A DNA stretch of 64,000 nucleotides from Hymenopus coronatus (GCA_030762935.1 CM060898.1:96020781-96084780), one strand, 5' to 3'; positions 24,607 to 37,390 are shown, counted from the first letter of the stretch. Notes: generated by a model not told the origin, from the letters alone. Translations and numbers: made by a program.

Positions 24607-25261
24607 TTTCAAAATCTTCTCGGGCTTCTAGCCAGGTAAAAACTTGGCTTGACACCAACGTTTCGAAGAAGTGCATCTTCCTCGTCTTCAGGGTGAACTG
24701 ATGGTTTGAGCTTGCGGAGACTGGTATTTATAAGAGCTGGGATGAAGCTAACATCTGATTGGTTTGCATGATATTATGGCCTGGTATTTAAGATGACTGA
24801 GACCTGGGCACGGACTTCGTAGAAAACTATTTATAGCAGTTATTCGGCTAATATTTTGTGTTTGAGCACGCACCTGCTAGAAAATAATGGACACCAATGT
24901 TAAAGAGCCTTAATACCTAATCCTCTACCTGCAGTCTTACAAGACTTATTTTCTAGCAGGTGCATGCTCAAACACAAATCATTAGCCGAATAACTGCTAT
25001 AAATAGTTTTCTACGAAGTCCGTGCCCATGTCTCAGTCATCTTAAATACCAGGCCATAATATCATGCAAACTAATCAGATGTTAGCTTCATCCCAGCTCT
25101 TATAAATACCAGTCTCCGCAAGCTCAAACCATCAGTTCACCCTGAAGACGAGGAAGATGCACTTCTTCGAAACGTTGGTGTCAAGCCAAGTTTTTACCTG
25201 GCTAGAAGCCCGAGAAGATTTTGAATTAACACGTCGCCAGGAAAGCTTCAGTTCTTATTTT
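24607..25261. mobile_element. 0.65-kb palindrome of inverted Penelope-like termini
   Basis: Arms of about 280-300 bp: the left from ttcaaaatcttctcgggctt (24608) and the right ending in its reverse complement at 25225, with a spacer of about 50 bp near 24905-24950. Each arm carries ctgaagacgaggaagatgca followed by a cttcttcgaaacgttggtgt block, the hairpin plus GAAACGTTGG motif common in Penelope-like elements and resembling a hammerhead core. A 12-bp direct repeat, gaacttctgaaa, lies at 24595-24606 and 25262-25273, consistent with a target duplication. Located 0.4 kb after the JARID2 stop, so it may be transcribed in the 3' UTR. Confidence 0.75.
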
Positions 25262-25273
25262 GAACTTCTGAAA

Positions 25274-27465
25274 GTTGAAAGATAGATGATGTATCATGCA
25301 CATTTAAGAAACTATACCAGTGAATCAGCTGTGTCTAGTCAATAGTATTTATGCAACATGCAGATCCCATTTATCAGACAGAAATGTATTAACGTTAGGT
25401 TTCTTGCCTATCCTGTAACTCCTGATGCAACATTTTGGAGAAACAGCTGAACATTTCATAGTTTGGAACTATTCTTTAGAGGATGTAGTTTATGATCAGC
25501 ATTTTTTCCTACCCAGGACAGTTTATATGTCAATCTTCAAACGTGGGAGCTGCTACTTTTTCATTTAGTATATGCCTAAGGCAGTGCACTTACCACATTG
25601 GGTGAAAATTTAAAAATAGCATTTAAAATTGCAGGGTTTTTTCACTGTTTATTATGTTTAATAATTATGGAAATATTTTAAGGTCTGTGCACCATTTAAA
25701 CATTCTGGAGCATAGTACTGTAATGCTATTTCAATTTTTAATGTTGTTTCAGAATATTTTTAAAATGTTCCAGGAATCACAATTTGCAGTTTTCAGTGAA
25801 TTTTCGAAAATGTTTACTAAAAAGATCCATGTGCCTGGTTTTGAAAGTGCAAATTGCATTATACTTTATTACATATTTCCATAACTTTGTATTCACAAAA
25901 TCAAAAAGATGCACCATCAATAGAATGGGAAGATAATCAAGTTTTAAAATACCAGGCACATGAAAAAAGAATACTAGGAATACCTAAGTAAAGATGACAG
26001 GAGAGCAGAACAGGTCACCTAGCCTAACTTGTGAAGGGAAGAAGACAACATGAAAAAGATACATAGACAAAAAGGTTTATTTCATTTTTTTTTTGGGGGG
26101 GGGAGTGTTACAATATTACAAAATGCCAATATGGTTGTCCTCATACTGAGTTTTTAAAGCAAAAACAAAAAAAAAGATGTAATAAGCCATTTGACATGAG
26201 AGGGATTTTGAATTAACATTTAAAAATTTATTAAATAAAGAAGAAATGTAAGTAATAATATATCTGAAACAAATCCTTTTAGGTAATTAACATTTTGAAT
26301 ATTGCCTGCATATTATATTATCATATGGTGGTATTGTAGTAAAATTTCAAGTCACTCAAATGAAAGCTATAGACTTATGGTTTTTCACAGGAGTATTGCC
26401 TTAATTGGTTCTGAGGGACCTTTAGAGGTGGGTGTTCCCTGAACCATCCTTTCAGCATCAGGCTGAACCTAGATTACATTTTCTCCTTAAAATATTGTGG
26501 TTTAGTTTAAACCAGTATTCTGCATGTTTGACCATTTTCTTTTCAAGAAATTTTGTCATTGGATTTGTCTTTAAGCTTTAATGTGTATTAGCATATACTA
26601 AAGAGTAAATTTGTATCAAAGCTGTTAAAAAACCTAGACTGTTTTCAGAACAGGAATGTTTTTGAGAATGTATTGAAACCTTCATTCTCTTTTAACTGCT
26701 TTTACATATAATTTTCTCTTTTAACTGCTTCTACATATAATTTTGAGTCTCTTTGAGTAGTTGTTGGATGGTGAAGATATGCCTAAAGCATATTTTCTTC
26801 TTAGTAAATGGAATAAATCAAAAGAGAGCAAAGGACAGCTGATTCATTCTCTTGTTCTTAAAAGCATGATATATATAAGCTTGATGATTTCAAGTGAATC
26901 AAAATAGATCTATTAACTGTATTTCATTGTTAAACTTTTTAGTTTCTTTCTTATCAGCAGTAATTATAGTTAGAAATGAGGATAATCTCAACTAGTATTG
27001 CTATGAAAATCAAATAATATCTTGTTTTTAATGTATTAACTGCTGCATAGCATTAGCTTCTTAGCAAACCAGCATTTTCACATATTGCCTTTATAAGGCA
27101 ACTTTAGATGCACAGTCTTATCTACAATTTTATTTTTACAGTCATTGGTATACAAAATAGTTTATAGCAATCCACATCAAGTATTCTTTGGTCAGTCTTT
27201 TGAATCACTGCAAGGGTAAAGGTAAGAAAAGGTTACTCATGTCCAGGATGGTTTGTGTTTTGGCATTTTGTAATAGCCATCTTTATGTGACACAAGAGAT
27301 ATCTCCTGGGAACCATACTGCCCTTTTTGTTCTGGGTTCTTGGGCAACATCTAGCCTGAGTGTGGAGGGGGCGAAAGAGAAATTTAAAGAACACTTTGGA
27401 AATGTTAAGGACCTATTGTCTACATCATGCTGAATACTAGTAGGAACTGGGGTCATTAAGACATA
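25274..27465. other. Region after JARID2, 3' UTR or intergenic; nothing further recognised
   Basis: AT-rich. A G-run (ggggggggg) occurs near 26095. A short duplication (ttttaactgcttntacatataatttt) lies at 26691-26745. No coding signature. Confidence 0.5.
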
Positions 27466-27469
27466 AACT

Positions 27470-27660
27470 TTTTAACATGACATATCCAGTTCAAATCCTG
27501 ACAGAACCATCCTCTCTGACTGAAGTGTTTTACAGCTTTTAATTGGTAAATGCCGGGGAGGTATCCTAAACTTAAGTCTGGAACAGTTCCTTAGCATATA
27601 TCATTAAATTATATGTATCAATGTCATCACTGTGGTGCCACTTTTAGTAAGAGTGAGCAT
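27470..27660 (+). repeat. SINE family 4-like, diverged copy
   Basis: B-box-like cagttcaaatcctgac, then ctctgactgaagtgtttta, a gccggggaggtatcct block and a tctggaacagttcctt block, in the same order as at 29915-30155. No target duplication found. Confidence 0.55.
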
Positions 27661-27685
27661 TAAACACTCATAGCAAATCACTCCA

Positions 27686-28845
27686 GGGGCCTGTTTCACA
27701 ATGTTTACAATCCTTATAAGTTGTAAAATTGTTTGTAACTTGTAAAAATCTGCTTCACAATAGAAATTTGTATGTTGAACTTTACAAATGAGCTTAAATA
27801 TCTACAACTGAAATTTTTTTAGAGTTTACAACTGTTTTGTTTAACAATCAAATAGTAATTTTTACATTTCTAAAGCGTATTTACAAAGCAAGCAGTTTAT
27901 CTACAAATGACTTAAGGATGCTACATCTAATAGTATTTAGCCAAAAATCAAAACACAATTTTTGTACTATTGGTTTTAGTTGGACCACAGTATAATGTCA
28001 CTAAAAACCATGTGAAAAGCTAATGTTAAATGTTTCAAATAATGACAATGTTCATACTAAGTAAGGTAGAAGATAAACATTTTAGATTCAAAATTAATAA
28101 TGAATTCACATCTGTTTATGAATACAATGGGAGGTTTCAAATAAGTGTTTTACCAATGGAACTACTCTTGCAAGATATTGAACTTCACACTCAGAATGCA
28201 GCAGGCATAAGTGCACTTGAATCTCAAAACTGTGTTATGCATTAGATGGGAACTGGCTGTCAGTTTCATACAATAGTACACATAAAAAGAGCAGTTTTAT
28301 CTCAGTTTGTAACCTTAAATGACATCATGTGGAAAGTGGAGATCTTGTGCTCGGTTTAGTGAAAATCCTGCATTCACACTTAAATTAATCAACATAGTTT
28401 ACATGGTAATAAAACACATTCAGTAAATGACTTATCAAATCACTGCTCATCATATAGCCAATATACTACAATGCGAGAATTTTTAATTATGTGTGGTCAA
28501 TATTTGATATATTTTAATTTTAAAATATTAATAAAAATGTTTATATCTTGTCTTTCAGATTAAAGAAACATACAATACTCATAAAATGTGCTATAAGACT
28601 GCAGGTTTAACCATACATATTTAGTGGTTTTTGTAATCTGTGATTTGCGACACTTTGAAACGGAAATACAACAGAGAGTGCATGATGTTTATGTTTGTAA
28701 ATTGTTTATTTCGACTTGTAAAGTTCTTCAAACTTTATAAATTAACAAACTTTTATTGTGAAAGAGTTTTGAAATAGCTGTAATCTTTTCCTTGTTATTT
28801 GTAACTTGCATAAGTGTAAATTGTAAACATTGTGAAACTGGTAGC
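27686..28845 (+). mobile_element. PIF/Harbinger-like deletion derivative
   Basis: Ends share TTTCACAATGTTTACAA as inverted repeats (27694-27710 and the complement ending near 28838). Imperfect similarity continues inward about 100 bp, including a second cttcacaatag/ttattgtgaaag pair. Inside, about 28155-28290 reads HTQNAAGISALESQNCVMHW and MGTGCQFHTI after one frame change, matching the HxTxRxxALSxxxQ...LGTGSQ...I N-terminal region of Harbinger transposases. The catalytic domain is missing. Confidence 0.75.
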
Positions 28846-29248
28846 AAAATCCCTATGTGTCTGTCATTCATCTGTCCTTCCCAGAAAATGTGTATGGCAA
28901 AGTAAGGAAAATTCTCTAAACTCTAACCTATTCTGCATTTCACAATCAATTCAGTCATGTCTATCTTTATTCCATTAAGTTGAGAGAAAAACATGGAAGA
29001 ATTCTATCTTGGCAACTTGTTCAAACTAAGATCTGAATTCTGGCTCTTCCTATAGGATTTTTTCTAGCTATTTGATTTAAAATAAAGAAGAATTATATAG
29101 TAAGACTTAATCCAGACTTATCAAATGTATTAGTAATAAATGGTGGACTTTAGGACAGTGATGTGTTCTATCAATTGAAATTAATTAGTTGAGTAAATTT
29201 TGTATCACTACATCACTTACTTTTATTATTGAAAAATGTGTTTCAGAA

Positions 29249-29446
29249 GCCATGTGCTTCCATTAACCACGTTTTCAACTTTGAAATCCCATCAGGCAAC
29301 CTAACGATGCAAAGGTTCATCAAACCTCCACTAGGGACAATGACAACCACCACAACAAGCAATTTCAGCAGTCGACTAAAGGAATTGACAATGGAAGCAA
29401 AATCGACTCAACTAATTAATTTCAATTTACCAAATGTAGTTCAGTA
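29249..29446 (+). CDS. Unassigned exon-like ORF downstream of JARID2
   Basis: After an acceptor-like tgtttcag|aagcc at 29249, 65 codons run to TAA at 29444-29446. The composition is more protein-like than its AT-rich surroundings: NFEIPSGNLTMQRFIKPPLG, a Thr-rich stretch, then SSRLKELTMEAK. Not recognised. It could be an alternative terminal exon of JARID2 (phase fits a weak donor, cat|gtgaca, inside the last coding exon), a retrocopy fragment or chance. Confidence 0.3.
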
Positions 29447-29914
29447 ATACATAAGAATAAACTAAAAAATCTGCTCTGTGGCTTGTAGTAACACAAGCTA
29501 TGTCATCTCAGTTGCAAGTAGTATTAAACAATGGTTGCATTGTTTTCATGATCTTATTGTATTTATTTCAATTGTGGTTGAGCCAGCTTTATATATAATT
29601 TTTTAACTTTGCTATATTTGTTGGCATTGATGACTATTTCCTTAATTCTGTTTACAAAATTTCACCTCAGTGTTTTCATATGTTTATCAGAATAACCTTT
29701 TAATTTAACATTTTGTATACTCTTGAAATTAGCCCAAAATCTACCATTTTAACCGACTCCAAATGATATGAAATTCTGCTAATGCTATACAAACAGTAAA
29801 TTTAAAAAAGCTGTTGATTTAAGCCAAGTAAGTAGTGGAACATGGTAAAAAAGACCCATCTCAATAACATTTTCTTATGTATAGCATTATGATTACGTAA
29901 GTAAAGTTATCATT

Positions 29915-30155
29915 GACATGAGTAGCAGGATGTTTAGACACAATTCATGAAATGGAGTTCTGCAGTTCAAATTCTGCCAGGACTATCATCTCTGGCTGAA
30001 GTGTTTACCAGGTTTCCCTCACTTCATGATTGGCACATACCAGGGAGTTACCCTGAATTTAGCCCTGGAAGATTTCATTTCAGTATCACCACCTGTAATA
30101 CCATATGAATTGAGAGGACCATTAAACATTATTTAAAAAAAGAAAGAAAAAGTAA
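29915..30155 (+). repeat. SINE family 4-like copy
   Basis: Head gagtagcaggatgtttagac, B-box-like gcagttcaaattctgcc, body with ctctggctgaagtgtttacc, and an A-rich tail at about 30132-30155. Colinear with the copy at 27470-27660. Confidence 0.6.
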
Positions 30156-30159
30156 AATT

Positions 30160-31400
30160 ATAGATACGACTGTGTGTTTGTGGTAGCCTATAAGTTCAGG
30201 TAAAGTAAAAATAGGAATCTCTACCTTGCAGTTTGACCTGCATTTGTTTAGTTTAAGTTCTTAACAAGTGTTATCGTCAGTATCATTGCAGGAGTTTATT
30301 ACTATTTTAGTTAGTTTTTAGAGCATAAAACAGAGACTACTGGAATATAATAGAATCTGGTTTAATCTCATAACTCTTTATGAATGTAAAGTGATGCACT
30401 TAGCTTTTTCTGCATGAAATAGAATTTCACATCAACTATTCATTTTCTATGCAAATGCATAAATTTCAGGAAACGCACATGAAATAAATTTTCAGAAAAA
30501 GAACAGCACAAATTTGTTGCCCTTCTTTTTTCTGAATAAATCCTACCTAAATTTATTTATGCCAGATTTACCTGTTTGTAGTTGAGTTTGCATAGAAATC
30601 TCTGGATACAATTTGCTGTTTGAAATTTATATTTTTATTAAAAATTGTTCTCTGCAAAAGTGTGCCACAAATGATTTATTAAGTTTAACACTTATGAAAA
30701 CTAAGAGATTATAAAGTATACATATGTAACTATAGTAAATGCGACTTATCACATGTTTGTATGAATATTTTGAACTTACAATATTTTCTTGCCATTTATT
30801 CTGAATGCTTCCCTCTTCACCCATTAATATATATTTGTAGTTAACTGTTGCCATATTAAGGTGATGTTTGCTATGTGGTTTTTAATGCATTTTTATGCCT
30901 TTAGAAAATATGTATATAAATATTTATTTTAACTTATTGCTACATCAATATCTTCAGATCATAGGACAGAGTAATATATTTTGTGTTCTTCATAAAGGGG
31001 ACTATGGAACAAATGGTGCTCAGTGAGATGGCTTAGTTTATTTTGATATATTATTTTGCTGAGTAACAGAATATTAACACTTTCAGTCCTGGTTTAAGAC
31101 TGGTTCACAATAGCCTAGAAGGGTGTTAGGATAGTGCAGTGGTTTCATTTCCGGCTCTGGGGTGACAATTTTATGTCAGCTCTATCCATACCTCTAACTT
31201 TGACTAGTTCATGTGAAGTAGCCCCAAGGCCCAATTTGGTTCATATTCATTGGAATAAATGAAGGGTTTTGTGTATTAATTATTAAATTAGGTACACTTA
31301 AGTAAGATGGTATAAACTATAGGTCATTTCACTCTTCTGCCATCCTCATCGTTACCTTGGAGGTAGTGGACACTATCCTTTGGGTGCCTCCACTATAGAA
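30160..31400. other. Intergenic; possible SINE at 31115-31290
   Basis: gttaggatagtgcagtggtt followed by tccggctctggggtgac looks like a tRNA-type SINE head, but I have only one copy. Otherwise nothing seen. Confidence 0.35.
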
Positions 31401-31409
31401 TGTCCAATC

Positions 31410-31700
31410 CAGTGGCGACTGGTATATAAGAGCACAAGAGCATGTAAACACCCTAAGGTTTGACACCTTATGGATTTATTGGATATTTTTTTCTTTGAAT
31501 ACGATTAAACACAACAAATATGCTGTAATTTAAAATAGACAATGTTTAAATCTGCCATGCTAAATCTCTAAACTGTGTGAAATGTGGCATCAATGTCGGT
31601 AGGACATCTTATCTTGTGCACATTTTAAATAACTTTTGCACACGTGCAACTGGTATGATGTAATTGCCTTATGGGCCAAATATATACATGGTATATGACG
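31410..31700 (+). mobile_element. hAT-type terminus, partner end not found
   Basis: CAGTGGCGACTGGTATATAA then gagcacaagagcatgtaaac resemble the left end of the hAT element at 51585 (CAGCGGCGGC..., gagcactagagcacgcgaac). The right end and an 8-bp duplication were not found, so this is a truncated relative. End coordinate arbitrary. Confidence 0.5.
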
Positions 31701-32900
31701 AAGCTTCTTTTCCCACACTCTATCAGTACACTTTCACATTAATGACACCAGGTGTTAGCTCAGTGCGGTAGAAATCAAAGTCATTAGAGGGCAGCAATTT
31801 TAATCTTTCTTAGCACTTCTTGTTATAGTGGCTGTAATACTGGTTAATTCTGCAATCTTGCAATTTTGACAGTAGTAGGCAAGGTACATGCATGCGAAAC
31901 CTCATCAGACTTTCAATATTCTCAGTTGCAATTTAATTTATACGTTACTTCGTTCTTGTCTTAGAACAGTTTATCTAATGATGTATGCAACAAAACTACC
32001 CTTTCTTTCATAAGAAAACCTATGCATCAGTATCATCATTATGATTATGAACATAATCATAACTATTATTCAGCAGATGCTATTCACATTCCCCAAACTT
32101 TTATAAACACCTCAGATGCATACTCATGAGCTGCTCTTGGTCCGGTTATCGCTTGGTGGAATGTGGTTGCCAGCAAAGGTGGAACAGACCATATGGGGAG
32201 CATTAATTGCTAACAGTACAAGATTGACAAACTTTTTAAACATATATTGAAGCAACCCATTGGGGCTGATTTACATTACGATGTAGCATAGATCAGAAGT
32301 TGATACATGGGCGGTACCCAGGGATGGGAAGAGCTACGGGTTATGGGGATGGAAAAATAAGAAGTACAGTTAATGAGTAAACTTACATTCTATAAAACCC
32401 AGCTCCCGATACTGGCTTAGGATTATATATAATTATTGAGGGTATGGGCTTCTGGAGTGAAAGAATTTATGATAACTCGCACAGTCTTACCTCCATAGCT
32501 CTTGCTGGTCTTACAAGCACTGGTTTGATCAAACTTATATTATCTTGATACCTGGCCCATTGTCAGGCAGTATGGCTGCATTCGAAGATTTTTATGTTGT
32601 GTAGTGTGCTGTGTTCCACTTTGCCGTTCCTTATATATTATCGTGATAGCTTTGTTAGCATTTCATTGACACTAATATAATCTAACTCTGTGATGTCACA
32701 TTACTCCCAAATTCATGAGATTCCAATACTGGAATCTTAAAGTCAACAGCATGGGTATCCCAAATGAGATGTATACTTTTTGGTGGTATTGACCAATGTC
32801 CCATTTATAGACTCAAGATAAATGCAGAATAATAGAAGAAAAACATCTCAGGAATGATATGGGTTTAGATGACCTAAGAAGTTTGGGTTGGTTACTTGAA
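31701..32900. other. Intergenic, nothing recognised
   Basis: May include the interior of the hAT relative; no coding signature. Confidence 0.4.
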
Positions 32901-32912
32901 TGTTCCTTTTTT

Positions 32913-33755
32913 ACTTTTTCTACGTGTACTATATACATAGTGTGTAGTGAAGGTATTGCACTCCACCCAAAAATTTGATACCAAGATGTCACCAGAAATA
33001 AATGTTTTAGGGTCCCCTGTATCCAAAAAAGCATTTTCAGAAAAAGGTCCATGTGATGTGTTTGTGTGTGTGTGCGTGTGCACGCGCGCACGTGTGAGTG
33101 CATGCGTGCGTGTTAACTTAAAAATGAAAAGTCGGTATAATACCAGACTTGGTATTTGAGTTTAGTATCTTCCAGAGATGCAACATGAAGAGTTTGAAAA
33201 AAACCCCAAACTACCCTTTACATGGAACTTTTTTCGAAAATTTTGATTTTCTTAAAAATGCTTCTAACAATTTTGATTAAAATATTGTATATTAAACATA
33301 TTTACCTGACAAATAAAATGCATATCTTGAATTCTCTGGGAATAGCCTCTGAAGACTGCTTTATTATGGATCAATTTTACGGAATTTTGCATAACTGCTA
33401 AACCGTAAGAGATGGACAAAAACTTACCATACAAAAAATGTACAGCACGTTAAAACACACAATTTAAATTATATGCATTTTTTTCGTGGAGTTGATAATT
33501 TTTTAGATATTCCTTGTTTTTGGTTTCAACTGTGAAAAACATACTTTTCTCATCAGGAATTTGTTAACTCCTGTCCATACAAACAAAGGAACTTCAGTCA
33601 CATAGCAACCAGCTTTTGACTATCACTTTAACCTATGGTACCCCCTTATTTCGCTTCTACTAACAAGGAAGCAAGTAATAAGACTATTTCTGCTAATTTT
33701 TTCTCGATTAGATGAAAGTAAATAGAATAATTTGCTGTAGAGATGTAGAGAAAGT
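32913..33755 (+). repeat. Unnamed palindrome-headed repeat, copy C
   Basis: 843 bp from acttttctacgtgtactata to TGTAGAGAAAGT ending at 33755. A (GT)n/(GC)n run at 33060-33115 replaces the short tgtgtgtctgtg part of other copies. ORFs at 32813-33103 (minus) align with those of copies B and D. Confidence 0.9.
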
Positions 33756-35720
33756 CATGTGAATAATACACATCAGATTTTTTTTCTTTTTTCCTTCCTC
33801 TGCTGGTTTCTCTTTATTCTTCTTTAGGCAGAATAATGATGCCTCTGCTGCTTATTTGCCCTGGTGACGTGCAGCCAGAATGCGCTGCTTCCCCATAAAA
33901 TTGCTGACGTGAGTAATCTCTTGTTGACATGTCGGCAAACCTTTAACATAAGAAATGACCTTGACCTCATAAGAAATCCAGCATGATTGTCCCTTGACCA
34001 ATGATCTTGTAATCGTTTGTATGGCATTGAATGTTGTTAATTGCAACATGAATGGTAACTAGTGCCTCATTCATAATTTTTATCTTCTTGTTGTGTGCTG
34101 ATTTATTGCCCTGTCATTATCTTCTAATGGTGACCAATGAGGGATAAGGGGTGAGAAATGTCTTTGGGTTTGGATTTCTGTTAATTATTTTTGAGGGGAA
34201 AAGAATATGCTCACAGGTGCAGGAGTTTTTTCGCTATATGTATGAATCAACCAAATTTCCATACCCCCTCCTTTTTTTTTTTTTAATCAAAATTTCTATG
34301 GAACTAACTTGTTCAGGTTAATGTGTGACACCTATAGATTCTTGCACTTTAGCATTTAAATTATACACAAGGCTTTCGCATAACAGATTACAAATTTATG
34401 TTTGCTTGTTTTTCTGAAGCTACATCTATTTCCATAGAGTTCCATGCATTCTGTTTATGTTTGATGCTAGTGGATGTCACTAGCTTTGCCTCCTCTAGGC
34501 CCTGTCACCATTTGGTTAGACGTCTTGCCTTGCTTTATTTTATGGTCCCATTCTGCTTGGCCACTATCATCTAAAGTATTTTATATCACTTGTTCCTGTA
34601 AAAGAATTCTTACCCTATTTTTTTCCCTTTTCTGCTTAATTCTGTTTCTATTTTCCTTTATTCTGGTCTTTACACCAGGATTTTTTTTTTTTTTCATTTT
34701 GTTAATCTTTCTCCCTACTTATCTCTTTTCTAGGTTGTTTTCTCAAACAAACTCCATGTCATCCCTCCTGGTTGAATAAAATAAGGCTTCCCTCCTTTGC
34801 AGGTTGTGCCTCTCTCGGATTTTGACAAATCTTCTCATATTTCAGGGTTGTTTGCTGTGGGAATGTATTTTTGGTGTATCCGAGAATTCATTCCTTTAAT
34901 AGCACAACATTAACTAAGAATCCTACAAAATCTCTTTCTACTATATTACCAACCAGAGGGGCACATCTTTCTGCTTACCCTAAACCATAAACTTTTGCTT
35001 CATTTAAGTAGTTCTTTCTCAGTGTTTGAGGTTCCAGCTGTTTTTGGGGCTTGCACTTTCAGATTCCTATAATTACCTGACTGAAGCATTTCCTACCTTT
35101 ACCTCAACTTAACCACTATTCTGAGTCCCATAATTATCCTCATTCTCTCTTTCTCAATCAAAACAATAAAATAAAGTGACTTGTTACCCTTTGTTTGGTT
35201 ATATCGCTTCTCTTCCATCTTTCCTGTTAGCATTCTCTCTCATGGTCAGAATAGGTTTCTTCTGGGGTTGCTGCAATCCAGACCGGCCATCTCCGTGAGA
35301 GTATCTTTATCCTGTAAATGTGCTGATTAACATGTTAGCTTTTTACATTGATTATTGAAGGCTGGTTGTTTACCTGTTTCCCCCCCTCCTTTCCTTCCTT
35401 AAAACTAATATTACTTATTCTTAACTTCTTGTTACTAAGGTGGAGAGGTATTGTTCTGATCCCTTCAGCCTTTCTCAGTCCTCTGCTGTGTTTACATGGC
35501 TTATATTCTTCTTATTTTTATTTTCCTTTTTATTTACCTAAGTCTCTTTCTCTCCTATGCATTTCCTTTGTCTCTTTCTGTTGGGCTAGCATAGCTAACA
35601 TCAAAATTCCATTTGTTCTGCTTCCTTGTTCCAGCAGTCTCACTTCTGTGTTAGGGTTGTATTTCTGTGCCATTTTAATTATTTTATACATTATGATCAT
35701 TATTATGATCATACATACTG
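33756..35720. other. Intergenic, pyrimidine-rich, nothing recognised
   Basis: 34450-35700 is strongly T/C-rich on the + strand. That explains the long low-complexity hydrophobic ORFs there (34474-34779, 35348-35788). Confidence 0.5.
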
Positions 35721-35732
35721 TTACAAAGATCA

Positions 35733-35993
35733 GTGTCGGCCACGCCGTGGGCGAGGGAGAGTGGTTAGACCACTCGCCTCTCACCTAGACGGTCTGGGTT
35801 GAATCCCAAGCGACCGCATATGAGATATGTGATGGACAAATTGCTGCAGGGGCTGGATTTCTCTGAGTTCTCCGGTTTCCCCCACCATCACATTCCACCA
35901 GTGCTCCATCTTCATTCCATGTATCATCAGTGTCATCGCCTGCAATGACATTGTAGTAAAAGCGGATGTTAAACACTATTAAAAAACAAACAG
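35733..35993 (+). repeat. SINE family 2, full-length copy with TSD
   Basis: Head tgtcggccacgccgtgggcg, A-box region gtggttagaccactcgcc, B-box gggttgaatccc, end gtaaaagcggatgttaaaca and an A-rich tail. Target duplication acaaagatcag / acaaagttcag (one mismatch) at 35722-35732 and 35994-36004. Opposite orientation to the 5436-5714 copy. Confidence 0.92.
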
Positions 35994-36004
35994 ACAAAGT
36001 TCAG

Positions 36005-36880
36005 CTCTAGGTTTCCCTAACTATCATTTGCAGCTGCTCTCGAGGCATTTGTGGTAATTAGGAATTCTGGTCATTTTAGAAGAATTACACTGAATATTAC
36101 TGTCAAGAATTTTGTCCAAGCTTACAGTATAATTAGTTTGGGTGCATTATTGTTGTCATGTATATCTAATTTTTCAATAAGTTTCTGGTGATTCCTGAGA
36201 TAAGGTTGATGCAGAATTTCAATCACCCAGTTTGCATTCAAACATATGTGATAAAGTTGAATATCAGCTGGTTTGTGATTGTTAAAGGATGAATCTTTAG
36301 TATTGACCATCCCATAGGTATTGGAAGTCCAGAGGTATGTCTGCTTTGCACAAAAATCTTTCTGAACTGGAGATTGTGCTGCATTGTGCTTATTCCTACC
36401 ATGTTGCTTTTCCATATTTACTTTAAGTTGGAAAGTTCCATTATCCTAAGCTATTAATTTAAAAATACATTGCGCACCAAGTCCATTATTTACATTTATA
36501 AATGTATTATGATTGCTCTAGAACTCATACTATAAATTATTTTCTAGCATTATGTTATCTTCTTTATTTCTTAAAAAGGTCTTACTGGCAAAAACATATT
36601 TTGACTGAGGGCTCAGAGCTAACTTAAATATTGTGTACACGCAGTGCAGCTGAAAAAGAAACTTATGTATAAGCTATACATACTGTACTAAAACTGCAAG
36701 CACCTAAAAATATATCATAACAAATTAGTGAGAAGGGAGTTACCAATTATATCCACAGTACTGCAGGAGGTGAAGATGAAAACAATTTCTGGGATGTTGT
36801 GCTCCTAACGCCATTCATTCATCCCCTTTGTCTGTGCCAAGCTGTTGCTTGACACTGCCCACCATTTTTAGGTGGTGCTT
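36005..36880. other. Intergenic, nothing recognised
   Basis: No signature; the ORF at 36122-36415 (minus) is not recognised. Confidence 0.4.
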
Positions 36881-37390
36881 ACACTTGGTCATGGTGATAA
36901 CTTTCTTTCAAGATGCACGTTGTGCCTAGTAACACTTCTGCAACAACCTAGCTAGGATGATTCCACTGGGCTATTTCCCTCCAAAATTATTTATGATTCT
37001 ATCTCAATCAAGGATTAGGCTACTGCCTTTTATGGTCTCACATCAATCCATCATTTTATAGATTGTCCCATTGGCCTCCATCCTCTTGGTTTCTATTCCA
37101 TTGTTCTTTTGGATATTCTTTCAGCTGTCATACTTTCTGAGTTGAAGCCAGTTTTTGTTATATCTCATTAGCTTTTCTACAATGGATTCATGTTGAATTC
37201 CTTTCTGATGTCTTCATTTCTAAATCAATCTTCTCTTGTACATTCTTAAGAAATGCATTTGGTTGCTTATAATTTACTGAAGTCTTTAATTTTTCTGTCC
37301 ATATCTCAATACCATATAATTAGACAGGAAGTTCCATGCCAGAATAAAACTTTAATTATATAGGTATCTCTTCTTATTTTCGCTTTCTAC
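36880..37390 (-). pseudogene. LINE reverse transcriptase C-terminal tail
   Basis: The minus strand reads KVLFWHGTSCLIIWYWDMDR (near 37350) and ERISKRTMEXKPRGWRPMGQ (near 37100), then HPS and VVAEVLLGT. The R.PKR..EWKP.GRR..GRP..RW order is the usual tail of one class of insect LINE ORF2 proteins. Several stops. Confidence 0.55.

Noticed and set aside
24608..25225. Simple MITE explanation for the palindrome
   Set aside because: The arms carry the Penelope-type hairpin plus GAAACGTTGG motif, and the flanking duplication is 12 bp, longer than usual for common MITEs; kept as a Penelope-like arrangement instead.
34474..35788. Long hydrophobic ORFs that look like membrane proteins
   Set aside because: They arise from T/C-rich low-complexity DNA; no start context, splice sites or family match.
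35733..35830. Possible tRNA gene
   Set aside because: SINE head, as shown by a second copy at 5436-5714 with its own target duplication.
35530..35997. Two minus-strand ORFs
   Set aside because: Both overlap SINE family 2; the reading frames are those of the SINE complement.
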